From: Sanderia malayensis
Taxonomy: Eukaryota; Cnidaria; Scyphozoa; Semaeostomeae; Pelagiidae
Reading direction: 5' to 3'
Length of the DNA: 64,000 nt
Assembly: GCA_013076295.1 (NCBI GenBank)
Contig: RQOL01000876.1
Location: 1,860,001 to 1,924,000 of the forward strand
Numbering within the stretch: position 1 is the stretch's first letter; each line of letters opens with the position of its first letter. Both the position numbers and the translations under genes were made by a program. The notes under the pieces were generated by a model, which was not told where the DNA came from, did not search any database, and saw only the letters and a list, made by a program, of their open reading frames with translations. This document shows, one piece after another, positions 1 to 13,000 of the stretch.

Positions 1-613
1 TAGTCTCTGATCTCTATGGCTGGTCTACAATTGAATTGCATTGGTGGATGTTCCATGGCAAACCGCATCAAGCATCAAGTAATTCAAATCAGTTGCTATA
101 GAAACACTAAGAATTGTTATGTAATGATTTGAGAGTCAAATATTTGATTCGTGTGAATGGCTCATTAATGCTCAATTAGATTCAATACGGTGAGAAGCGA
201 TTTGCATGTGAATCTGTGAGTAGAAACACCCGTACTCAATTCACATTTCAATGCGTGAATGCATTATTAATACGCATTCAGTCCGGGGGTATTGTCAGTA
301 AAAACGGAATTATTTTCGCATACCACACGCACTGGTATATTGCATGATGGAACCTCCTTGGAAGTTGACAGAACTCTTGTTTATACAAAACTCTTAAATT
401 TCGGTGAATCCAAAATACCGAAAGCAGCAAGTTTTTAAAGGGTTTGAAGTAATTTTAAATCAAGGAATTTGAAGAAGATAAATAAAAACAAAAAAGGCAA
501 GTCATTTTTACAAATTTATCAACCTTCGCATTAGCTATGTTGTATTAATTGACTAGAAAAGGTCTGTCATGATATATAATTCTGCATGTCTTGTTCACAG
601 AATTCCAGAAAAG
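1..613. other. non-coding sequence upstream of the MARVEL gene
   Basis: I see no supported coding exon here. The stretch is AT-rich with no long open frame. It probably holds the promoter and 5' UTR (possibly with a non-coding exon) of the MARVEL gene whose first coding exon starts at 614. Confidence 0.5.
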
Positions 614-2561
614 ATGAAACGATTTTTCGATACAAAATTCCTCAAATCTGCCGTAGCAGCAGTAAAATTCATCGAGTTGGTATGTTTGAAGACTCGGTAA
701 TATTATCTTAGATCAAAATCACCACATTGCACGTCCAAATAGCTACAATAGTAGAGGTGGAGAAAAGCCCTGGGACACTTGCGACATTCGCAATTTTGGA
801 ACGCATCCTTCATCTCCATCCTCCCCCAAAATGTCTTATATGGGGTGCGTTCTTTTGGGAAATTTGTCTGTTCCGAATTCGGAAAAAGTAGAGTTCGGAG
901 ACTTCCGATCCATGACTCCAAAAAAACGTAACGGAAGAGCTTCGAAGAATCTCTGTGAAGTCTCCAAATTCTTCTTGCTCTGGAGACAGAAGAGTTTGGA
1001 GACTGCGAAGTCTCCGATTTTCAGGAGAATTGACCAAAAGAACGCGCTTTCCTTTTCTCCAAAGTATCGAGAAAAAAGAAAGGGGCAAAAAAGTTCCCAA
1101 AAGAACGCAACATATCAACAAAATTAATTAGGCACATGATCACAGGGTCTGCTTGAGAGAGCAACTTAGGGTGAAATGGGGGTTGAACAAAGCCTCTACA
1201 AAAGAAAGGCACTGCTTCACTGTTTCATAGCACAAATCATCCTCGGTTTAACCGACTCACAACATTGTACCTCTTTGCTATTGGTAATGTTTGTTAGATC
1301 GATGTGATTGCCGCTGGAATAAGTGTCTGAAGTCAGGGTAATAATAATAATCATCACCATTAATTTCAGCTCGCATTACTTGGTGCTGTCGTCACGATTT
1401 TCACATACAACATGGCGGTGAAAATCGAAGGAACAACGTACTCTCGTACCCAGTTCTTCATACTTGTCACGGCGACGGCCTGGGTCATAGAGTTCTTCAT
1501 TTTCATTGTCATGCTAATGAGACTGGCTAAGAATTTACCAGTAGCGTGGCCGTGGGTGGTAAGCAAGGACATTATCACACTGCGCATGATAAATTACCCC
1601 CCCCCCCCAATTCTAAACTTTGTTTCGTGCATTGATAACATTAACATGAAGTACTAGCAAATATCAAAAGCTGACTCGCTGTGGTGTTAAAGCGCCACTT
1701 TAGCTAAATTGGAAACGAGGTTTGCATGCGAAACTAAATTTGCCAACTTTTAACATTCTATTTCTTGCTACGAATCAGTGCCAGGGCTGATCCTTAAGAG
1801 GTTCATCTGTGAGAGTGACGTTGGATAGTTTAGCAATGTCAAAACTGCAAACTAAATGCTGAAATAAAAGATAGAAAACTAATGCTACTTCAGCCTTCCT
1901 CAGGGGAAGGGTGTCACAACTCCAACCCAAACAATTATACTATAATAATGCGATTTAATTCGTATATTTTTCTATTGTTAGAATATGATCTTCGGTTTGC
2001 TGTTTGGAATTTTCACAATGTTGGCGACGGGTCTCCTTGCCACATCAGTTGCAGAGTTGCTACTGACCACGAAACAATGGCCTACTTCAAACAGGGAATG
2101 GGAGGCAATCAATTATTGCCAGTACATCGATAGAACACAAAAATATACTTCTTGTCTGGCAATACAAGGTGGAACGGTAATTAAGATGCTCTGTATTACT
2201 GTAAATTTTCTTTTCAACCCACTAGGGGGCTGATTCACTTTGAAGGGAGGCATTACTAAGAGGGGGCATGATAAATGCTTGCTTCTGAAAAGAGGAGGCT
2301 CATAGAATTACGATAATTGGAGCAAATTAGCAATAAATGAGGTGAGAATTTGGCTTGTTAAGTAATGAGAAATTTGCTAATTTCCCACGGATTTATTGTT
2401 TTTTGTTTCTCTAGGGATTTGGATTCTTGAGTGGGTTGTTGTTCATTGTTGACGTGTTTGTAAATGCAAGGGAAGCAAGAAGAAAAAGATTCAGTGGGGA
2501 GCCGATAATGGAACAAAAGCAAAATGATGACATCATCACTGCAACAACTTCAGTCAAATAA
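614..2561 (+). CDS. MARVEL-domain four-pass membrane protein (CMTM-like)
   Basis: Four coding exons, all with GT-AG borders and phase 0: 614-679, 1370-1558, 1982-2176 and 2415-2561, giving 198 residues. The start MKRFFDTKF leads straight into the first hydrophobic segment. Four membrane segments follow, at about residues 16-36, 46-68, 84-108 and 148-168. The loop before the last segment holds two Cys (INYCQY, YTSCLA), and the tail is basic then polar. This layout is typical of MARVEL proteins such as the CKLF-like CMTM family, which work in vesicle trafficking and at the plasma membrane. The family call rests on topology and general resemblance, not on a diagnostic motif, so another tetraspan group is possible. 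The gene converges on MED10, with only 104 bp between the two stop codons. Confidence 0.72.
846..1109. mobile_element. 264-bp element with perfect 16-bp terminal inverted repeats
   Basis: The ends read TGCGTTCTTTTGGGAA (846-861) and its exact reverse complement (1094-1109). The inside is rich in TCTCCAAA/TTTGGAGA motifs and has no credible coding frame. It lies in intron 1 of the MARVEL gene. I could not define a clear target-site duplication, so the superfamily is unknown. A non-autonomous DNA transposon (MITE) is the simplest reading. Confidence 0.55.
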
Positions 2562-2665
2562 AACTTTCAGAGACCTTATCTCAACTGAGACTATGTTGTA
2601 AAACTGACTGAGAACACAGCACAAAAGCACTATAAAAAGTTACTTGCCTTGACGCTCCTTGTATA

Positions 2666-3468
2666 TTATGGCCCAATGAATTGTTGCTTTTTAAATTGGT
2701 GATATCGAACCATCATTTCTGGAAATTCTTTTGTTAACTCTTCGGTCAAGGCAGTTCTGAATTTCTGCAAATGATGCAAGATGAAAAGACTTGTTAACGA
2801 TACTTCATATTCATGACTATAGTTTATGATTCTGGTGATTAATGATTACAATCAAGAATTTATGATTATAATTTTTGATTTATGATTACTTTGTAAGCAT
2901 CAGTTTTGCATTTGACTTCTGTGTTCTTTACCAATGCTCTCTCAAGACAGTCTTTTGTGTAGAGCTCAGGATTTTTTCCAGCATCAACATACCTATTATA
3001 AAAAGGCCGCAACTAAGATAAATAAACAGGGAAGAAACAGGCGTCTTCAAGGGGCACAAGCTACAATTAATTGCATAAAAATGTTGCAAACCATCTTACT
3101 GGAAAATCTCCAGAGGGACTTCCACATCTTGAACCAGAGATTTGCATTTTTCCATCTTTTGCATGTCAATTATCAGGCTGTTGCTATTAGCAGAGAAAAA
3201 AGCCACCAAACAACATTAAAATCCAACATTTAATTAACATCTCCCAAAAAAATAATTTGGAAATTTGGTGGCCTGGCCTTTTAGGAAGGCATATTACAAA
3301 TTTAAAGTTATCGCTTTCTTACAGCTTATCGTTCAGTATATCTTGGCTTCCAGGCTGGAAATCACTGACCATGATACCAATTTGTCTTGTCGTTTCAATG
3401 AATAATTCAATATTCTGTTGAAGATTGTCGAACCTATCTTCGGTCCCTCCATTACTTCGATCCTCCAT
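2666..3468 (-). CDS. MED10: Mediator complex subunit 10
   Basis: Four exons on the minus strand: 3468-3323, 3183-3100, 2992-2890 and 2764-2666. All phases close, giving 143 residues. Conserved peptides run in family order: RFDNLQQNIELFIETTRQIG, VSDFQPGSQDILNDKLNSL, KMEKC, VEVPLEIFQYVDAGKNPELY, TKDCLERAL and KFRTALTEELTKEFPEMM. MED10 is a small subunit of the Mediator middle module, which links transcription activators to RNA polymerase II in the nucleus. Length is close to the human protein (about 135 residues). The exons are short, so the gene is easy to miss by open-frame scanning. It converges on the MARVEL gene and diverges from the coiled-coil gene at 3693. Confidence 0.95.
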
Positions 3469-3692
3469 ATTGGGCCTAATTTGATATTTTTACAAACCTT
3501 TAAAAGGAGATTATTGCAGATTGAAGTGAATTAAGAAGTTTCGCCGCTTTTTTATCTTTGGACAAAAAAACGACAATGTTGTTCAAGAATTTTGTTTCAA
3601 TGGCCATGACCCTTAAAATGTTGGTTGCTGTTTCTATAACTTGAAACTCCTGCAAAACACCTGCTTCAGTTAACCACGTTTCTTCCCGCAAA
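3469..3692. promoter_or_regulatory. probable divergent promoter, MED10 / coiled-coil gene
   Basis: Only 224 bp separate the MED10 start codon (minus) from the coiled-coil start (plus), so both 5' UTRs and promoters must lie in or overlap this interval. I see no clear TATA box. The interval also overlaps a 73-residue minus-strand open frame described separately. Confidence 0.4.
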
Positions 3693-3721
3693 ATGGAGGC
3701 AAGGAGAGTTAAGTCTGCCAA
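3500..3721 (-). CDS. possible small ORF upstream of MED10 (73 aa)
   Basis: An open frame starting MADLTLLAS and ending LQSAIISF sits directly upstream of MED10 on the same strand. Its first 29 bases overlap, antisense, the start of the coiled-coil gene. The composition is plausible for an amphipathic helical protein, but I do not recognise it. It could be an upstream ORF on the MED10 transcript, a separate small protein, or chance. Confidence 0.2.
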   Translation of the reverse strand: MADLTLLASILREETWLTEAGVLQEFQVIETATNILRVMAIETKFLNNIVVFLSKDKKAAKLLNSLQSAIISF

Positions 3722-6067
3722 AATACAGAGGCCTAACAGAACGAGGAGTTACTCCGTCGAGAATCAAACTTTGAGAGATTCTGTGGACGCGTCTCAAATT
3801 CAACTGACAATTTGCGAAACTGAGTTGAAAAAGACTAAAGAACAACTGAAATGTTTGATACACTTGGTTAAAAGGTACAAAAATCTTTCAGCAAAAAGTT
3901 GCTTGTGGTGTTTCGATATGTTTTTTTACAATATGAAATAATGTCTTCTGCTTCCAGAGCTTGGATGGGAGATGTTGAGGCATCAGTTCATGTGGCAAAT
4001 ATTGTTGGTATGTAACGCGTAAAATCAATATTAACAAATTACCTTAATAAAAAGCTCTTCCGATAAAGCATTCCTTTATTTCCCAGCCGAAGATTTTATT
4101 TTTATCTTTCCGATTTGTAGGCATAGCTCCTCCCACTCTAGAAGTCAGGGCTGATACAGATGAAATTGTTGCTGTCCCAAAGGTGAATTTCTTCATTTTT
4201 TCTGCATTTAGAACAATGGTTCAGAAACTGAAGTAAATATATTGCACTGTTTACCTCAAGGGACAATATTGCACAAAGGTTAATTGTAGATTTTAATTTT
4301 GTTAGTCTGCAGCTTTGAATCACTGGGCATCTTTGACAATTGGATTGTTAAATAGAATATATAGAGCAGAGGAGGATGAAAGAAAAAGTTACCAATTGGA
4401 ATATCTAAAAAGCAGAGAGAAACTCTTAGACAAACATTTAGGTGGTCATGCCCAAGATAGGACATCAACTGATGAAGTTGCAGGGAGAATATCAAGAAAT
4501 ATGTTAAAGAAACTTCAGGTATCGTACGAGTATTTCATGCACTACCAACTAGAGGTGCCCTTGAATAATTAAAAAACAAATTATAATTATGGAGAGCTGT
4601 TTCTTACATTTGAGGGTGAACATGAAAAGCTAATGTGAAAGATTTTGGGTTAAAATATGAAACTTCTGCATTTATATTTATTTATATAGGAAGATGACTC
4701 GAGAGCAGAAAGATCAAATTTGTTATTGAAAGAAGAGTTGGTGCAGCAGAAGGAAAAATTGAAGAAAAAGCCGCCAAAGTTTAAGTTGTATCCACACACG
4801 AAAGAAACGCCAATTATTGCCAATCACCTTGATTCAGATTTCAGTATGTCAGCCACTGGATTATTGGAGAAAAACACTGCTGCAAAATTAACAAAAGGTA
4901 ATTTATTATCATTATCAAGATAATCACCAGAATTATCATAATTATTTTTGTTAGTATAATCTAAATTGCTACTAGCAAATTGTGGAGAGAGTGAAGCATG
5001 TTTTTAGCTCTTTTTATATTTGCTATAGCCAAGTTAACAAGCCTGTGTCATTATTGCAGAAAACCTTGAAAAAGTCCAGTCAAATACTGAAAAGGTGCGG
5101 AATTTAGTTTCTTACTAAGAGTTTCTTACCCATGGAACCAAAAAATAGTGTTGGTTCTGATGCTACGCCAACCCAATTTGTTACTTCTGAGCAAAATTGC
5201 TATGTAATAACCATGCAATATTTTGTTTTCACAGCCATTAACAGCTAAAACCAGCTCTAACACAACTCGACCTCATACTTCAAGTAAGTATCAAGTTAGT
5301 GTTGAGTGCTTTTGCCATCAAATTGAACCATGTTTTGTTTTGACAAACATGTAGAATCATATTGTTTATCAATAGTCTTCCTCTGACATCTGGCAGGGCT
5401 AAAGTTTTGAGTTGTAGTGAAATTCCGATACTAATCTCTGATATGTTCGAGTGGAAATTGTATTTTGTGCCGTTTTTGTTTTTTTAATGTGAGAAAGTTT
5501 TTATAAGAAAATAGGAGTAGAAAGGTGAAAAATTTAAAAAATTATAGTACTAGGCTCAAGAATAGTAAAGAAACTGTTTATCTGCAGTGTGAAATGTTAG
5601 TCTCAATAAAAGATTATTTGTTAATTTTCGTTTGGAAATGTTTTGATTTTAATTTTGATTGGCACTGGTTATATTCAGGATGACTTGAATTTGCGTCCCT
5701 CCAAAAATGCTGATTGAAGTTTCTTATACAAAACTTACACCAAGGGGTTTTCGATTACTTTTTATCTTGATTGTATTCTCCACTGTATTTAATTACTTTC
5801 CTCTTTCCAGAACGGATTGAGAGAAATAATTTCAAAGTCCAGATATCATCACAACAGCGTCCCTGCTCAGCTAAATTGGCCCACAATCATGGCTCAACTA
5901 AAAGTACCACAGCAATGCAAAATAGCAACCGACGTAGATCTCTGGAAAGCGCTTTTCGCAGGGAAGAATATAAACTTGATAGAATTGAGCGGGATCTGAA
6001 GAAAACAACATCCGAACTGCAGAGGAAACTGAACATCGACCCGAAAGGATTTTTGAATTTACGTTGA
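3693..6067 (+). CDS. uncharacterised coiled-coil protein (351 aa)
   Basis: Eight exons with GT-AG borders whose phases close: 3693-3874, 3958-4007, 4121-4182, 4306-4518, 4690-4897, 5060-5094, 5235-5283 and 5811-6067. The start gives MEARRVKSAKIQRPNR. Charged, heptad-like helices lie at about residues 40-62 (ETELKKTKEQLK), 112-140 (RAEEDERKSYQLEYLKSREK), 170-195 (LLLKEELVQQKEKLKKK) and 310-340 (REEYKLDRIERDLKKTTSEL). There is no signal peptide or membrane segment. The N-terminus is basic and Ser/Arg-rich. I do not recognise the family. The architecture would suit a centrosomal, ciliary or cytoskeletal scaffold, but that is inference only. Confidence 0.75.
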
Positions 6068-6295
6068 AGTAAAACCATGGTTAAATTCAACAGGATATTC
6101 AGAGAACCATCTCTTGTTTTTAAAAATCCCTATATTTAAGAAATTATAGTTCGTTATTTAATCGCACAGAGAAGAATGTAATTATACGAGTTGTTGTAAA
6201 TATATTTATTTAAAAATCACAACTGAAAATTTGTCTTTTTGTTTCCTTATTTCATGTTTGCTCAATTTCGTCGTTGCCCATTTCACATGAATAAA

Positions 6296-6484
6296 TACAG
6301 TCAACTCTGTCTAATTCGAACACCCTGAGGAAGCGTAAAAATGTTCAAATTACAAAAAGTTCGAATTATAGAGGTATATTTTATAAGGGTTGGTTCATTA
6401 GTGATCCTTGAAGGGACGCAGAAGTTCGTTCGAAGTAGATAGAGTTCGAATTACACGAGTTCGAACTATGCAGATTCGACTGTA
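6296..6484. mobile_element. TA-flanked MITE (pogo/Tc1-mariner-like)
   Basis: Imperfect terminal inverted repeats of about 26 bp begin TACAGTCAACTCTG on the left and TACAGTCGAATCTG (reverse complement) on the right, each with an outer TA. Motifs of the TTCGAAC type recur inside. It lies between the coiled-coil and furin genes and resembles the elements at 27124, 32692 and 35638. TA targets with a TACAGT start suit Tc1/mariner/pogo non-autonomous elements. Confidence 0.6.
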
Positions 6485-7039
6485 CACGAATAGAAATTAT
6501 TTCTTTCCATCACGTAAATACAGACCACAAACGCAGAGGGAATGAAACACTATCAACCACGTGTCACCAGACTTTAATCCATGCAATCAAATTAAAATTA
6601 TGTTAAGATACATACAAAAGTTAATTTTCACTACAATCCCATGTTTAGGGAAACAGCTAAAGACAACAAGTTCGAGTCAAACAATCCAGGATCAAACTCA
6701 GCACACGCATATTTCTTAAAAGAGAGGGGACGGGGGGGGCAATGCCCCTGAGAAAAACCTTTGGTGTGCCTTCCCTTGAAAAAACCACCCCACAGCAGTT
6801 TCTATCACCTATGACGTCACTCCACATAAAGACGAAATATTTTTTAAATAGTCAATTACGATTTATATAAAACAAAGTGCCAGTAATTAGAACCATTATT
6901 TAGCCGAATTCAGTAATCGGATCTTACATTGAAATATATTGACAAACAAGAAAGCGATACAAATTCACTTTCACGCGAACTGGAAAATGTTGGAATATAA
7001 TACTTCCAACATGAACACATGAAAGATTGTCCATCGCAT
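6485..7039. other. intergenic, probable furin 3' UTR
   Basis: I see no gene here. The furin stop codon is at 7040 on the minus strand, so its 3' UTR extends into this stretch. A short C/G-homopolymer patch at about 6729-6745 is the only notable feature. Confidence 0.4.
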
Positions 7040-10000
7040 TTAATTAACAAGTTCCTCTTGGGTACCATCTTCTCGTGATACATTTAAATTGACTTGGTAA
7101 GTAGTGCCCCTTAGACCAACCGGGTGATAACTTACTCGGTTTCGCTGCCTTTGTTTCTTGGCCAAACCGACGAGAAAATAACCGATAGCTGCGGTAAGCG
7201 CGATAAAAACCGCCGCGGAGAGAGCGATGACGGCGTATTTCGCAGGCACTGATATCTTTAGTAGCGGATGGCTGACTTTCTTTGGCGTTGAGGTGGCCGC
7301 ACCGTCGTGTTCTCCCGCGCGGGACTCATACCTATGCGGATCTAGGGGGATGTTAGGCCGTTCTAACGCTCTTCTACAATGTCGCCTCTCGATGTCCGGT
7401 TTGAGCGGACTGCTGCACTGAGAGACACAAATACCGCGTTCGCAATCACAATACTTTTTACAACCGACGCATTTCTCCGAGAACGGATGTGGGCAACCCT
7501 TGACACACTCATCCTCGCACATCTTCTCCTCATCGACCGGTATATTCAAACTCTCATCATATGTACCGTACACATCCAGGTTCCATTCCAACAGCGTACC
7601 GGCCCGCCCGGATGTGTCCTTGACGGTCAGCTCCCAATGCCCGGTCGGGTTCTCATCCCAGTTAAAAACAGTTAGGAATGGCCAATTCGTGAATCCCTCT
7701 CCACCCACATCGTGTTCCCGTCTTTCCAGCAGAGGTGACACGACACCTGATGGTGACTTCAACTTGATCACCAAACCACCGCGCGACGGATGCTTCAACG
7801 TCACGTAGGCGTGAACGTGTTCGAGTTTATTCACAGCCGATGGCTGCCCCATGCAGCCGCTAGTGTATATCTTTGACGTGATCGAACCCATGGAGGGGAT
7901 GGTCTTGCCTTCCAGCTTGTGCTCACTCTTACAAATGTGCTGCTTACCTGCCGTCTTCCAGTTCTTGTCCTTGGCAGCGTCGACAAGCTTCGCAGTATCC
8001 AGCACGCCGAATCCGAATTTCGGATTGACCTTCATGCCGGCTTTGTTCGTCTGCCACTGCGCATCCTCGGGACTGACCATGATGCTGTTGCGCACGACAA
8101 GGTGCTGTAAATCTCTCCATGTCAACGCCTTGTTCGCTTCCAACACCAAGGCAAATATTCCTACGACAAAACAGACAAAACAATAACGTACTTTTGTAAC
8201 AGTTGCTTCCCCTCTGGTATTTCTATTGTAACAGTTGCTGAGGCGGGACCGAGGTGTTTACGAGTAGCAATACGTTTACTCTTATAAGAGCAGCATTAAC
8301 TTAGCAGGCTGTACGTTGCATTCGGCACAACCAGGAAATATTGGGCCTAGTAGAGCAGCTACTGGGGTACGCGAGCCATGGCAAAAAGAGTCAGAACTGA
8401 GAAAGACAGGAGAACGGCGGAGACAATGACAAATTTGAGCTTTATGATTTATCAACGACCAGAAACATGTAATGAAAAGCACGGTTGTGGTGTAGGCCAG
8501 GAAAATAGGAGCCTAAAACATTACAGCATTGAGGTGACTTCGAATAACGCTTCTCAAAAGTCAAAATACCATCAACCGAGCTTAAAATAGGATGGATAAC
8601 GATACTTGAGCAACATTTCACAAAAATCCTCCCATAGTTACGCAGTACCAAAGGAAATGAAATAAAAAATTACCTGCGGCAAGCGGAGCAGCGGCCGACG
8701 TTCCGGTGTGTTGGTCGGTACACTTGTGATGCAGGTCGGTCGTTACTATCTCCCGGTTCACTCCGTGTTGGCCACTGCTATACGTGACCGCCATAGTGCC
8801 CGGACACGGTTCCGCGTACCAAGGTGACCGACCGCAGTCGTCAACAGCACCGATTGAAATCGTGTAAATGCTGTTGATGTAACCATCGCAACTGCAGTAA
8901 TCACGTCGCTTGCCTCCGTTTCCAGTGGCCCAAACAAATATCGAACCCTTTCCGTTTCTTCCTTTCAGAGTGCCTGAGAAACAAATATATCATCTTCAGA
9001 ATTAAAGCATGGGTAATACAATCATAGTCATAGAAAAAGTAATGACTCACTCAAAAAAAGTAGTTCAAAGACAATATAATATTGTTTTTGAACAATAACC
9101 TTGTTGTTTTCAAGATAATAAGGTTCTGTTGCTTGAGAAGAAATTTCAGCTTGGCTCTGATGAAAGTATGCTATTACATACTTTTATGTAATAACATAAT
9201 TAATGAAAGTATGTTACAGGGACATTACATACTGTATGGACAATTGAATTATAGTCATGGTGGCCAATGTTGTATTTCTTGAATAAATCCACAGGTAGGA
9301 GAATAGTCGGTGATGATAACGATATTCAACCGAACATAACATGGATAATATATCGACTCCAAGGTCATATAGCTTTCCCAATGTTCCTAGACAATGGTGT
9401 CATAGGGAATCCATAACAGCCTGAATAACCTGGACAAGAGTCAGGGTGGGGAAAAAACTCGTGGTTGACTGGACAGATTTAAGCATTGATACCAACACAG
9501 GTAACAGCATGGTAGTAATGGCAAAGTTCAGTTTCACATATAGCCTTGTCAAAGCTCACCTTTACTGAAAGCTTGTTTGGCCGCCGGTCCAGGGCCATCA
9601 ACGGTCTTTCCGTCATCATCAGGGCCCCAACTACTGCTGTAGATATCGATCTTCTGCGGCTTCAAGCCCAACGAGCCGCCTTCGACAGCATCAGTGACGT
9701 CACCATCCAACATACGCACACCTCCGATGCGAGCATTATAGGCCACTCCGACGCCACACACCGAGTTGTTTATATCGGCAGCTACTTCACCAGCACACCT
9801 GGAATCGAAATTCACAATGCATTATACAGTGAAAATATACAATATACAGTGCACATAATATCTCGTCAGTGGATGTAATTCAAAGATCAGACAATTTCAA
9901 CGTTATTCGTTCACTAATCTGTCTCTCTAAAACTCATTCGTTCACTATCTCTCTAAAACTCATTCCCTAACGCGCATGTTCTTAATTATTCCTAGAATGC

Positions 10001-13000
10001 ATAAATTATGTTGATTATCCTTGGACATCATAGTGCATTTTGAGCCGGTGGAGTAAGAACCTCCAGGCTGATATTTCTGCTCGAAACAATAGAAGAAACA
10101 ATAGGCTAGATGCAAAGCTCGCAGGTTCTCATATGCGGGTTTTTACTGCTGTACATGTAAAATGTCATGGCTACATTTTACGATGGTATTTCGACATGAC
10201 ACTTTTGATGCAACGGACCAAACACCTGATTCTTTTAACCACTTCATAGCATCCAATTCACGAACGAAATGTTAAATATTGTTACCAGTATGGTCTATAG
10301 TGTCTTGATTCCAATGTATTATGCTACGGTGGCCCACAACGGCCACGGCACAATCTTTTTTCACGGCACACTTATATATTTCTACGGCACACTTATATAT
10401 TTCTCACGGCACACATTTATATTTCCACGGCACACTTTTATACTTCCACGGCACATTTATATATTTCTCACGGCACATTTGTATAACCTCGTTCCCAGGT
10501 GCACGTGCACAGCAGAGCACGTGCAATTGATTGAGAAAAGAAAAGAGTGGAGAAAACGCGATGGAGTCGGGAAAGGAGCACCATTTTCTATTATTCAGCC
10601 AATTTTTGCTTTGTGTATCATCTTCAAATTTGGGATCAAATGCCTAAAGTATATTATTTTGCTCAAGAGGCTTTGCTGAATGAGTTTTCCTTGGCTCTGT
10701 TGGCCTTCCAAAGGACTGTAGTGGAATTCCACTTGGCCCTGCACTGAACCCAGTCAGTATGAGGGCCAACTATTTGCTGATCAGCTTGACACTGCCAGCA
10801 ATATCTACAATCTTTTCGTAGTTTTGCTGAGCTTGAGCTGCAATAGCTGTTAGAAGAGAAAACAATAATGAGCAATTTTTGGAATGATCAGATGCAGGAT
10901 TTATGGTGTCTGCAAGAATGCCTCTTGAGCAAAATAATATACTTTAGGCAAGGCTACGATAAATCGTTTGAAGTGATCCCAAATTTGAAGATGATACACA
11001 AAGCAAAAATTGGCTGAATAATAGAAAATGGTGCTCTTTTCCCGACTCCATCGCGTTTTCTCCACTCTTTTCTTTTCTCAATCAATTGCACGTGCTCTGT
11101 TGTGCACGTGCACCTGGGAACGAGGTTATACAAATGTGCCGTGAGAAATATATAAATGTGCCGTGGAAGTATAAAAGTGTGCCGTGGAAATATAAAAGTG
11201 TGCCGTGAGAAATATATAAGTGTGCCGTGGAAATATATAGATGTGCCGTGGAAATATATAAGTGTGCCGTGAAAAAAGATTGTGCCGTGGCCGTTGTGGG
11301 CCACCGTAATTATGCAGAGCGCATTGACAAACGGGGTTTGAATGCGTGAGAATTCGATATGTTACAAAACGGATACCGAATCAATTCTAGAAGCACATAG
11401 GGATTATTGAAGGATTGTTTGACATTATTCCGTTTGGAGTGCCGAAATGAATGTGGGATGGGATGAAAGAAGTATCTTGTGTTTGCACGGGGATAGGTTG
11501 TAATGAGAACGGATAATGATCAGAAGAAAATGAGTTCAGATAAATGCAGCAATGGATGAGAGATTAATCTTCGTGTTATGTGACTCCGATGCGGCGTTGC
11601 CAAGATAAGGTGATAGAGAGACAAGGATTTTTAAAATCAAATTCTGTTTGGTTCAGGTCGGGTCGAAATGAAGTGAAATTTCAAACAGCGTATGCAATGT
11701 AAACGACCTGATAAGAAGACTCACTTCGTAAAAAAGCTATGTGTAGAAAGCTGAAAAACTTATACTGCAAGAAAACAAGATCGCTTGTGAAATATTTAAT
11801 TTTGAATATTCTTGTCGCGACAATCAGGAAACCAGTTCCATTCATTGGCAACCAAAACTCAAATAAATTGTGTTTCACGCATATTAATGAAATGTCTCTA
11901 TGCAGTCCGGCTTTGCCGTGAATTCAATAGAATATACCTGCTATTTCTTATTTGATATTAAACTTGATTAATATGTTGTTATATTAAACTTCTTCTTTTC
12001 TTTATATTTTTACCTTTACAGCTGTGTTTTCTAGCAACAGTTTGTAGCAAAATTCAAATTCTGATGTTTTCTTGCGTTAGTGTAATTTTTGGATGGAGTA
12101 GCGTTGTAAAAGTTAAGGAGTCCTCATAAAGTCTATAGTTGTAAACGTACCAGACAATGTTGATGAAGCTAAGGAAGCTTGCAGTGATGTTTCGGAGTTT
12201 GAAAGGGTTTAAAAATTAGTATCAAAGCTTGCAAAGGTTTAGAAAGTAATTTGAAACCTTAAAAAGTGCTCAGAAAGTAGTTTCAAAGTATCAAAGAGTG
12301 TAGAAAGTAATTTGAGACCTTAGAAAGTGCTCAGAAAGTAGTTTCAAAGTATCAAAGAGCTTAGAAAGTAGTCTCGGACTTTGCAAGAGCTTAGATAATA
12401 GTTTCAGGTTTCAGAGAACTTAAAACGTGCTTTCAGAGCTTGCAAGAGCATCAAAAGTAGTTTCAAAGTTTGGCAGAGCTAAAAACATTAAAAAAAAATA
12501 CAAAGTTGGCAGCAGTTTATAGCAACCAAAACTGGAATGGGATATAGCAGTTTATAGCAACCAAAAATTAACAAATCAGATAATAAAAAGATTTTACCTG
12601 GTTCCATGTTTATTGATGTTATTACTTGTATACGCAGGAAACGGATCGTCATCAGCTCCATTAAAATCATAGCTTGCATCTTTCTCATAATTGCGTTTCA
12701 AATCAGGATGGGTATACTCTAGGCCGTCATCCAAGATCGTTACAACAACACCTTTGCCTGTTATTCCCTTTTGCCAAGCAGGTATTACATTAATACCTTT
12801 TGTGCCTTTACAGTTGGTGATACCTGTAAGAAATGAGAAATTATCAGTGAGCAAGACAGATCTATGACTTCTAGAGATTAATGCTCATAGGATTTTTTCA
12901 ACTCAGCACTCAAACTTTCTTAGGTAATCCATTCTTACCTACTTTTCATGCATTATAGTCACAAAGCCAAATATTTCACTTTTGCATGATAATTTTTAAA

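Noticed and set aside
2934..3233. 99-residue plus-strand frame (MLSQDSLLCRAQDFFQ...)
   Set aside because: It lies antisense to MED10 exons 2 and 3, which are supported by strong family matches.
7227..8186. Several plus-strand frames of 60-110 residues
   Set aside because: They lie antisense to the last furin exon, whose own frame has clear convertase domains.
10269..11304. Two similar open frames on opposite strands ([18 protein letters not shown])
   Set aside because: They are the two arms of the inverted repeat read on each strand. Composition follows the CACGGCACA tandem units.
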